This document shows positions 1-4,664 of a stretch of 5,690 nucleotides of DNA, in pieces. The notes under the pieces are model-generated. The model saw only the letters and a list, made by a program, of their open reading frames with translations, had not been told where the DNA came from and ran no database searches. The first letter of the stretch is position 1; the number at the start of each line of letters is the position of its first letter. The stretch is taken from assembly GCA_050701815.1 (NCBI GenBank), contig JBOGDL010000263.1, positions 1 to 5,690 on the forward strand, written 5' to 3'. The position numbers and the translations under genes are program-made. Source of the DNA: WHSM01 sp050701815. Lineage in GTDB: Bacteria; Actinomycetota; Actinomycetes; Mycobacteriales; Micromonosporaceae.

Positions 1-137
1 GTCCGTGGACGCCGGAGCACGAGATCACGCACCGCAGAGTGGCGCCGCCTGGTCACGTCAAGGAGCTGGTGGGGTTCGAGAGGCACCCGTTCGCGCCGGT
101 GATCGGACGGGCGCTTCACGAGGCGGACATCGGGTAA
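1..137 (+). CDS. 3' end of an unrecognised protein gene (partial)
   Basis: An open frame entering from the left edge (first full codon at base 3) reads 44 codons to a TAA at 135-137. The codons are strongly G/C-ending, as expected of real coding sequence in this genome, and the peptide looks ordinary, ending in ERHPFAPVIGRALHEADIG. No motif, membrane segment or family could be recognised in this short tail, so no function is given. It runs in the same direction as the next gene, 109 bases downstream. That gap carries a strong ribosome binding site but no clear terminator. Confidence 0.6.
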   Translation, partial: PWTPEHEITHRRVAPPGHVKELVGFERHPFAPVIGRALHEADIG

Positions 138-232
138 CGATCGAATGGACGGCGGGGGCAGACCGGTCGATATCGTGGGCGTGCGGTGATCGGTTTCGCG
201 ACTGTGATCCAGGCTCTGACCCGACAGAGAAC

Positions 233-240
233 GAGGAAGG
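233..240 (+). promoter_or_regulatory. Ribosome binding site that sets the GTG start at 247
   Basis: GAGGAAGG lies 6 bases before the GTG at 247. It is a near-ideal Shine-Dalgarno match and favours that GTG over the in-frame ATG at 274, which has no comparable purine run in front of it. Confidence 0.7.
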
Positions 241-246
241 CGCGAC

Positions 247-678
247 GTGCCGACGACAGACAAGCCCGCAACCATGCTCGACGCCCTGCTCAGGGGCGAC
301 CTGGAAACTGTTGACCGCCACTCCTCCGAGCTCGATCAAGACGATGCGAGTGAGTGGTTGAGGTTGATCGCCACCGCGTTCGCGCTGGCGGTGCATGGCA
401 GATTCGAGACCGACACCGACGTACGCGAGATCACCACGTTCATCCGCGAGGTACGCGCCCGCTACGACACCGAAGGCAACCGTGACCTTCCGCCGCTGGT
501 GGGCGAGGCGTTGGTGCGCGGCGCCCTGGGTGAGACCGACCTGATCGCGGACATCGACCAGGAGGCCAGCGTCTCAGCGCAATTGATTCTGTTGTACGCG
601 ATGGTGGAATCGCTGAGCGACGACGAACGGGACGCGTTCGTGGCTGAGGCCGTGCAGATGGCCGACGTGAGCCTCTAG
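247..678 (+). CDS. Small acidic, all-helical protein of unknown function
   Basis: A 143-residue protein starting at GTG 247 and ending at TAG 676-678. I do not recognise the family. It has no signal peptide or membrane segment, so it is probably cytosolic. It is rich in Asp and Glu and looks like successive amphipathic helices (about residues 8-28, 36-52, 58-75, 84-98, 104-125, 128-140), including the stretch LLYAMVESLSDDERDAFVAE near the end. It has no Cys, so it is not a zinc protein. It reads in the same direction as the XRE regulator gene, 132 bases further on. That gap contains inverted repeats and repeated motifs, so the two are more likely neighbours than one tight operon. It could be a small helical adaptor or a partner of the regulator, but that is only a guess from position. 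Confidence 0.75.
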   Translation: MPTTDKPATMLDALLRGDLETVDRHSSELDQDDASEWLRLIATAFALAVHGRFETDTDVREITTFIREVRARYDTEGNRDLPPLVGEALVRGALGETDLIADIDQEASVSAQLILLYAMVESLSDDERDAFVAEAVQMADVSL

Positions 679-704
679 CCCTCGGGGTTGTCCACGAAGC
701 GATG

Positions 705-745
705 CTGAGCGTGGCCTCGTGGGGCTTCGCTTGCACCTCGCTCAG
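705..745. repeat. 7-bp inverted repeat between gene 247-678 and the regulator gene
   Basis: CTGAGCG (705-711) and CGCTCAG (739-745) are perfect inverted arms around a 27-base spacer. A second overlapping pair, CGAAGC (695-700) and GCTTCG (724-729), offers an alternative pairing. There is no T-run, so this is not a classic terminator. It could be a weak terminator for the upstream gene or part of the control region of the regulator gene. Confidence 0.35.
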
Positions 746-778
746 GTACCGTCAAGCGCACCTACGTCGGTTCCGTCA
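745..778 (+). promoter_or_regulatory. Candidate operator: two direct copies of GGTWCCGTCA
   Basis: GGTACCGTCA (745-754) and GGTTCCGTCA (769-778) differ at one base and start 24 bases apart, 33 bases before the regulator's ATG. The second copy also overlaps an inverted pair, GTTCCG (770-775) and CGGAAC (789-794). Related 10-mers flank the leader of the downstream small-gene cassette (2112-2121 and, inverted, 2187-2196). TACCGT at 747-752 fits a TANNNT -10 box, but no good -35 could be seen. HTH_XRE regulators often bind next to their own gene, so autoregulation is a reasonable inference. Binding itself is not shown. Confidence 0.45.
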
Positions 779-810
779 CAGCACGATCCGGAACTTCGCC
801 AGGGGGCAAC

Positions 811-2043
811 ATGTCACCGAACCCGGACGTTCACCCCATTGCTTTTGGTCAGCGCATGCAGATCCTGCGAGAGCGTCGTGGCATATCCCGGCCCGTGCTC
901 GCGGGTCTGTTGGCAAGGTCGCCTTCGTGGGTGAAACAGGTGGAGAACGGCAAGATCGGGACACCAGGTCTGCCCATGATGCTGCGCATCGCAGAAGTGC
1001 TCCGGATCCGGAGCTTGTCCGATCTCACGGGTGACCAGTCCATGGCTGTGGAGATGTTCATCGGGCCCGGCCATAAGCTGCTGCCCGCAGTCCGGGACGC
1101 CGTGAACACGCTGTCAATTTCGACGGACCAGGAGGCGCCATCGCCTGCGCATCTGCGTGCGCGTCTGGCGCGGGCGTGGGCTGCTCGTCACTCGGCGCCG
1201 AACCACCGCGAGGTGGTTGGGGCGTTGCTTCCCTCACTCATCGATGACGCTGAGCGCGCTGTGAGGCAGGCCGACCGCATTTCGCAACGACGATCCGCGC
1301 AGGCTGCGCTTTCAGAGGTTTACGGCCTGAGTCAGTTCTTCCTCGCATACCAACCAGACTCTTCGTTGCTATGGCGTGTCGCGGAGCGAGCCATGGTTGC
1401 CGCACAGGACTCGGGGGACGCGCACACGATTGGTGTGGCGGCATGGCTGTTAACACAAGCCCACCGTGACGCGGGAGGCTTTGATGCCGCCGACGCCGTC
1501 ACCAACGAGACTTTGAGGTTCCTGGAATCAGCGATGCCCGACTCCACCTCTGATGTGCGTGCGATCGTCGGCGCCCTCACATTCGAGGCTGGACACACCG
1601 CCGCACGCCGTGGTGATGCCGGCGCTGCTTGGCGCTATTGGGACGGTGCGAGAGCCATAGCGCAGAGCCTCCCGGCCGACTACTACCACCCGATCACTTC
1701 CTTCTCGCGCGCCATCATGCGCCCGCACGGTGTGACTGTGGCTGTCGAACTTCACGCAGGCGGGGAGAGCGTGCGGCAAGCCGTGGCAGCCGACACTGCT
1801 GCCATCCCATCTCGTCCCCGCCTAGCCAGACACCGGATCGAAGCGGCACGGGGCTACCACCTGGATGGACAACCAGAGGCCGCGCTCGCGACCCTTGGGC
1901 AGGCATTTGAGGCTGCCCCCGAAACCATCCGCTACAACGGTTACGCGCGCAGAATCATGCTGGAGGAGACTGAGGCGAAGTCTCCAGCACGCAGGCGGCG
2001 AGCCTCCGAGCTAGCGGTGAAGGTTGGCCTCCTGGCGGCTTAA
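811..2043 (+). CDS. XRE-family HTH regulator with TPR-like C-terminal region
   Basis: A 410-residue protein beginning at ATG 811, preceded by AGGGGG at 801-806, and ending at TAA 2041-2043. Residues 12-74 form a Cro/CI-type HTH: FGQRMQILRERRGIS, a first helix SRPVLAGLL (26-34), a recognition helix around PSWVKQVENG (39-47), then a helical stretch MMLRIAEVLRI leading to the usual DLTG. Residues from about 95 to 405 are helical and resemble tetratricopeptide repeats, for example GGFDAADAV, RGDAGAAWRYWDGARAIA and DGQPEAALATLGQAFEAAP. This HTH plus long helical tail is a common actinomycete regulator type; the tail probably binds a protein or small ligand, as in RRNPP-type regulators. The ligand is unknown. 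Its codons are less G/C-ending than those of the helicase gene at the right edge, suggesting acquisition. Likely role: control of itself and the small-gene run downstream. Confidence 0.88.
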   Translation: MSPNPDVHPIAFGQRMQILRERRGISRPVLAGLLARSPSWVKQVENGKIGTPGLPMMLRIAEVLRIRSLSDLTGDQSMAVEMFIGPGHKLLPAVRDAVNTLSISTDQEAPSPAHLRARLARAWAARHSAPNHREVVGALLPSLIDDAERAVRQADRISQRRSAQAALSEVYGLSQFFLAYQPDSSLLWRVAERAMVAAQDSGDAHTIGVAAWLLTQAHRDAGGFDAADAVTNETLRFLESAMPDSTSDVRAIVGALTFEAGHTAARRGDAGAAWRYWDGARAIAQSLPADYYHPITSFSRAIMRPHGVTVAVELHAGGESVRQAVAADTAAIPSRPRLARHRIEAARGYHLDGQPEAALATLGQAFEAAPETIRYNGYARRIMLEETEAKSPARRRRASELAVKVGLLAA

Positions 2044-2071
2044 CGGGCAACCGGCTCGAATCTTCACGAAG

Positions 2072-2091
2072 GGGCAGGAATCCTGCCCTTT
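2072..2091 (+). terminator. Stem-loop terminator after the regulator gene
   Basis: GGGCAGGA (2072-2079) and TCCTGCCC (2081-2088) are perfect inverted arms followed by TTT, and start 28 bases after the regulator's stop. In RNA the loop would open to about 5 bases with a 6-bp G/C-rich stem. The tract of Ts is short, which is usual for actinomycete terminators. It implies that the small genes downstream have their own promoter. Confidence 0.65.
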
Positions 2092-2109
2092 CAGTGTGTT
2101 CAACGGCAA

Positions 2110-2196
2110 TACGTTCGGTCATAGCCCTCCAACGCCGGGTAGACACGTGAGTCCTCGGCGTTGGGGGTCCGCAGTGTTCGCCTCTCGGACCGAACC
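2110..2196 (+). promoter_or_regulatory. Inverted-repeat-rich control region or structured leader of the small-gene cassette
   Basis: Three nested elements precede the ATG at 2220. An outer pair, GTTCGGTC (2113-2120) and GACCGAAC (2188-2195), is perfect over 8 bp. Inside it, CCAACGCCG (2129-2137) and CGGCGTTGG (2156-2164) are perfect over 9 bp, and can lengthen outward to 12 pairs with one G-U and inward with GAC/GTC (2142-2144/2151-2153). A third pair, GGTCCG (2166-2171) and CGGACC (2186-2191), shares bases with both and so would compete. TACGTT at 2110-2115 fits a TANNNT -10 box with no clear -35. The outer arms match the 10-mers upstream of the regulator gene, so they may be DNA operators. 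The inner stem may act as RNA. Which applies cannot be told from the sequence alone. Confidence 0.5.
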
Positions 2197-2219
2197 ACCT
2201 CTTCGAGGAGAAGCCACCA

Positions 2220-2330
2220 ATGCCGTACGAGCCACCGCCGCTCATGACAGCCGCAGCTGGCAGGTCGCGAAGTTCCACCCCGGAGCCGTGGACGCACGCC
2301 GTCCAGGTCATGCGGCCAGAGCTCGGGTGA
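2220..2330 (+). CDS. 36-aa ORF at the head of the cassette, possible coupling peptide
   Basis: ATG 2220 follows GAGGAG (2205-2210) by 9 bases and reads 36 codons to TGA 2328-2330. The peptide begins MPYEPPPLMTAAAG, is rich in Pro, Ala and Ser, and has no Cys or membrane segment. Its stop overlaps the GTG start of the zinc-ribbon gene (GTGA, 2327-2330). That gene has no ribosome binding site of its own, so translating this ORF probably delivers ribosomes to it. CCTC (2198-2201) can pair with GAGG (2205-2208), which would partly mask the ribosome binding site. It may be a real small protein or only a leader peptide. No known family was recognised. Confidence 0.5.
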   Translation: MPYEPPPLMTAAAGRSRSSTPEPWTHAVQVMRPELG

Positions 2331-2767
2331 TCGATGTGGACGAGGGCGAGTTCTTGCTGGATGGCGGCTTGTTCTGGTGCCGGAGCTGTAATCGGTCGCG
2401 CCGGCCCGCGCCACGGGCTAACGGCGATCGGGTGTATTCATGCGGGTCGGGGTGTTCGCAGTTGGACACCGCGGCGGTGCCGGTGGAGCAGGCGGCGTTG
2501 TTGGGGGCGTTGATTCGCGCCCATGCCGTCCTCTACGGGGTGGGGCGTGGCCCTGTGGTGTTCCGGGCACCGGATCTGATTGTGGATCACGGTGTTTCCC
2601 TGCCTGCCACCGTTGCGGAGCTGCGCCGTTGGGAGGGCTGTGATCTGGCTGATCGTCGGGCGGTGCTGCGGGTGGCGTACACCCGGATCGACATCGACCG
2701 CCAGGGCGTGATCTGCCGCAAGTGGCGGCACCAGAGCGAGACCGGCCAAGACGAGGCCGACAAATGA
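2327..2767 (+). CDS. Stand-alone recombinase-type zinc-ribbon protein
   Basis: A 146-residue protein, GTG 2327 to TGA 2765-2767. Cys18-x2-Cys21 and Cys39-x3-Cys43 form a zinc ribbon in the setting LDGGLFWCRSCNRSRR...YSCGSGCSQLD. This resembles the zinc beta-ribbon of large serine recombinases, which typically reads L-x-GLLxCGxCG then YxCxxxxC. The tail, WEGCDLADRRAVLRVAYTRI then DRQGVICRKW (residues 102-133), also resembles the end of such recombinases. There is no resolvase catalytic domain, no serine nucleophile region and no recombinase domain. Frame 2 stays open upstream to 2024, but that part has poor codon use and crosses the hairpins, so the GTG overlapping the previous stop is preferred. 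It overlaps the next gene as ATGA (2764-2767). It probably binds DNA or a protein partner through zinc; the exact role is unknown. Confidence 0.72.
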   Translation: MIDVDEGEFLLDGGLFWCRSCNRSRRPAPRANGDRVYSCGSGCSQLDTAAVPVEQAALLGALIRAHAVLYGVGRGPVVFRAPDLIVDHGVSLPATVAELRRWEGCDLADRRAVLRVAYTRIDIDRQGVICRKWRHQSETGQDEADK

Positions 2768-3015
2768 GCGCCTGCGGGGTGTGCGGGGCGAGGATCGCCC
2801 GGCTGGAGACGGTGTGGACTCATCACGACCCCAACCTGGGGGTGTACGGGTGGCTGTGCCCGCAGCCGCACCTGACCCTTGCCAGCCCGGTCGCGTCGGA
2901 CCCGCTGACTGATCCCATCCCCACTTCCGAGGCGGCCTCACGCCGGCGGCCGACTCCGATCCCCGCGACCGCGCGACGCAGCCACCCGCCTCACCCGGGC
3001 GCGGCGATCGCGTGA
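2764..3015 (+). CDS. Small putative zinc-binding protein (CxxC...CxxxH)
   Basis: An 83-residue protein, ATG 2764 to TGA 3013-3015. The start is chosen because its ATGA overlap matches the gene packing on either side; an in-frame ATG at 2722 lies inside the previous gene. Cys4-x2-Cys7, His20-His21, Cys32-x3-His36 within MSACGVCGARIARL...WTHHDPNLGVYGWLCPQPH could hold one zinc ion. From about residue 40 the protein is a Pro/Ser/Thr/Arg-rich, probably disordered tail. No signal peptide or membrane segment is seen. No established family was recognised. Its tight coupling to the zinc-ribbon gene suggests that the two products are made in fixed proportion and may work together. Confidence 0.62.
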   Translation: MSACGVCGARIARLETVWTHHDPNLGVYGWLCPQPHLTLASPVASDPLTDPIPTSEAASRRRPTPIPATARRSHPPHPGAAIA

Positions 3016-3143
3016 ACACCACCACGCATGCCCTGGCCCTGGCCCTGGGGATCGGGCTGGGGCGGCCGGTTGGCGCACCCAACAAGCCGCCCGAACCCCT
3101 TGATCATCGCGCGGGTCGGGAGGTCAGCTCCATGACCCGCTGA
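3012..3143 (+). CDS. Doubtful 43-aa ORF closing the cassette
   Basis: GTG 3012 overlaps the preceding stop as GTGA (3012-3015) and reads 43 codons to TGA 3141-3143. The peptide begins VNTTTHALALALGIGLG, with ALALAL coming from three tandem GCCCTG units at 3028-3045, and then turns Pro- and Arg-rich. The short hydrophobic stretch is too brief for a confident membrane helix. In favour: it continues the pattern of 4-base overlaps. Against: its last 14 codons lie within a strong hairpin at 3101-3146, and there is no recognisable motif. It may be a chance frame. Confidence 0.35.
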   Translation: MNTTTHALALALGIGLGRPVGAPNKPPEPLDHRAGREVSSMTR

Positions 3144-3146
3144 TCA
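3101..3146. terminator. Hairpin at the convergent gene junction, possible two-way terminator
   Basis: Going inward, TGATCA (3101-3106) pairs with TGATCA (3141-3146), GCGGGTC (3111-3117) with GACCCGC (3134-3140), and GGAG (3119-3122) with CTCC (3128-3131), leaving the 5-base loop GTCAG. Small bulges sit at 3107-3110, 3118 and 3132-3133. In total 17 base pairs form around the point where the + strand cassette and the minus-strand transferase gene meet. There is no T-run on either side, so this would be an intrinsic terminator of the T-less type often proposed in actinomycetes. As it is nearly symmetric it could serve both strands. Confidence 0.5.
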
Positions 3147-4538
3147 TGGCAGGAGGACGAGGCTGGCGCCGCCGCGGCGGGGGTCGGCGCCGGCGCCGCC
3201 GCGTCCCACCGCGCTGGCGCCGCCGAAGTAGTGGTTCAAGCTGGGCCAGCGGTGGATCGGGTAGCCGGCGGCGGCAAGCGCTTCCAGCTCGTCCTCGGGC
3301 ACCCCAGGTTCGGCGTGCACCGCGCCGTCGTACACGTGAAATCGGGGGCGTTCGATCGCCTCAGCCGGCGGCAGCTCATCGATCAGCACCCCGATCAGGG
3401 TGTGCAGCAGGGCGGTCCGGATCCGGGAGGCGCCCGCCGCCCCGACCGCCAGCACCAAGCCCTCCTCGCGCCCGGTGACAACGAGCGGGCACATCATGCT
3501 GGACATCCGCTCGCCCGGCTCGCTGCGACCCGTCAGCAGCTCGCCTTCCCCGAGCATCGAGTTCAGGTGCACCCCGAGACCAGGCAGCCACACCCCGGCG
3601 CCCAAACCCAACGTCGTCGTGACCACGCAGGCGTTGCCCTCGAAGTCGACCACCGAGATGTTCGTGGTGTCACCGACCCGGGGTCGGCTCTCGTCCCGTA
3701 ACGCGTCGGCGATCCGGCACGCCCGCTCGCCTCGGTTCAGCTCGTGCAGCGAAGGCAGCGCCGCCACCGAGTCCAGAGTGCGGTTCAGATCCTGCCGTCC
3801 ATGCACGCGGCGCCCGTCCAAGGCGGTGGTGGTCACCGGCAGCTCCACCACCCGGTACGCGGCCAGGTCAGCGTGGCCGAGCGTGCCGCCGTCGCCCCGC
3901 GTCGCGGCGACGATCGAATCTGCGATCTCACCGGTGTAGAACACGTCCGGCCCGGCGTCGGAGAGCAGAGTGAGGGCGCGGTCGAAACCGGGGTGGTAGA
4001 GCATCTCGCCGCCCTGCAGCAGTCTGCCGTCAGGGGCGTAGATCGCCGCGCCGTCGCCGCGCAACATCACCCGCGTCAACGCCACCAGAGTCTTCGCCTG
4101 TGCGTACGGCAGCGGCGCGCCCTTCCGGGCGAGCTCGATCGCGGGGGCGACAACCGCCTCCCACGGCAACCGACCCCATCTGCGGTGCAGTTCGGCGCAG
4201 CCGGCGGGGACCCCGGGGACCGCGATGCTGGGTCCGCCCATTCCGTACCACATCGGGACGTTGCCGAAATTGACTTCCACATTGATCATCGGCCCCGCCG
4301 TGGCGTCGCCGTCCAGCCCAGGCACCGAGACGAAGAAGTCAAGGCAGGTGACAGCGCCGGTGGCCGCCTCGTAGTACGTGGCGTACCCGCCGCCGGTGAT
4401 GCCAGTGAGCACGCTCTCCGCGACACAACTGGCGAGCACGGCCGCGACGGCGGCGTCTGCCGCGCCGCCCCCCGCCGTCAACATCTGGCCGCCGACCCTC
4501 GCGGTCGCCGGGTGGCCAGCAGCCACTCCGGCTGTCAC
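3144..4538 (-). CDS. Gamma-glutamyltransferase-family Ntn-hydrolase
   Basis: A 464-residue protein, starting at GTG (minus strand, 4538-4536) and ending at TGA (3146-3144). The family makes a precursor that cleaves itself to expose a catalytic Thr, then transfers or hydrolyses gamma-glutamyl or related acyl groups. Visible marks: an N-terminal AGGGAADAAVAAVLASCVAE (22-41), the glycine-rich VLTGITGGGYATYY (43-56), the cleavage and nucleophile site DTTNISVVD (290-298, nucleophile Thr291), LNSML (325-329), GAAGASRI (366-373) and GADPRRGG near the C-terminus. It is shorter than typical enzymes (about 550-580) and has no signal peptide, so it is probably cytosolic. The Arg that binds the glutamyl carboxylate in E. 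coli enzyme (DFRE) is replaced here by DFFV (67-70), so its substrate may not be glutathione. An ATG at 4571 is an alternative start; the longer open frame up to 4772 would overlap the helicase gene. Confidence 0.87.
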   Translation of the reverse strand: MTAGVAAGHPATARVGGQMLTAGGGAADAAVAAVLASCVAESVLTGITGGGYATYYEAATGAVTCLDFFVSVPGLDGDATAGPMINVEVNFGNVPMWYGMGGPSIAVPGVPAGCAELHRRWGRLPWEAVVAPAIELARKGAPLPYAQAKTLVALTRVMLRGDGAAIYAPDGRLLQGGEMLYHPGFDRALTLLSDAGPDVFYTGEIADSIVAATRGDGGTLGHADLAAYRVVELPVTTTALDGRRVHGRQDLNRTLDSVAALPSLHELNRGERACRIADALRDESRPRVGDTTNISVVDFEGNACVVTTTLGLGAGVWLPGLGVHLNSMLGEGELLTGRSEPGERMSSMMCPLVVTGREEGLVLAVGAAGASRIRTALLHTLIGVLIDELPPAEAIERPRFHVYDGAVHAEPGVPEDELEALAAAGYPIHRWPSLNHYFGGASAVGRGGAGADPRRGGASLVLLP

Positions 4539-4664
4539 ACCTGTATTCCCTTCTCGAACACGCACGGTCATTCGTAGCGCATACGGGCCGCCCAAGCGAC
4601 GAAAACCCGGCCTTCCCGGCGGGGCCAGCGCCGCCGCGTCGGATAGCCATGGTCTGATGACCGG
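4539..4664. other. Divergent intergenic region between transferase and helicase genes
   Basis: These 126 bases must hold the start signals for two divergent genes. No convincing -35/-10 pair was found on either strand. On the minus strand, TACGAA just before the alternative ATG at 4571 fits a -10 hexamer poorly supported by upstream sequence. The helicase GTG has only a weak purine run in front of it. No strong hairpin or repeat was seen. Confidence 0.3.
4547..4555 (-). promoter_or_regulatory. Ribosome binding site that sets the transferase start at 4538
   Basis: On the minus strand this reads GAGAAGGGA, about 8 bases before GTG 4538-4536. The upstream in-frame ATG at 4571 has no purine-rich site. 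The protein from the GTG begins MTAGVAAGHP, which is how actinobacterial members of this family commonly begin, so the GTG is preferred. Confidence 0.6.

Noticed and set aside
5..361. 118-codon + frame and an antisense 112-codon frame at the left edge
   Set aside because: Both compete with the frame ending at 137 and with the gene at 247, which have better codon bias and a ribosome binding site.
2024..2326. Upstream extension of the zinc-ribbon frame to 2024
   Set aside because: It would begin inside the regulator gene and run through the terminator and leader hairpins; codon use is poor until about 2327.
2315..2330. Programmed -1 frameshift joining the 36-aa ORF to the zinc-ribbon frame
   Set aside because: The phase is right, but there is no slippery heptamer at GAGCTCGGGTGA; ordinary stop/start coupling is simpler.
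2438..3085. Long minus-strand open frame (215 codons) across the cassette
   Set aside because: It is antisense to the zinc-ribbon genes, whose Cys patterns and overlapping starts are better evidence. Its product is rich in Arg, Pro and Gly, as expected of a chance frame in high-GC DNA.
3168..3205. Very GC-rich palindromic stretch including GGCGCCGGCGCC (3186-3197)
   Set aside because: It encodes the Gly/Ala-rich GAGADPRRGG end of the transferase, so codon bias explains it.
3744..4577. 277-codon + strand open frame opposite the transferase gene
   Set aside because: It mirrors the transferase gene, which has intact family motifs; the product is Arg/Gly/Ala-rich without recognisable domains.
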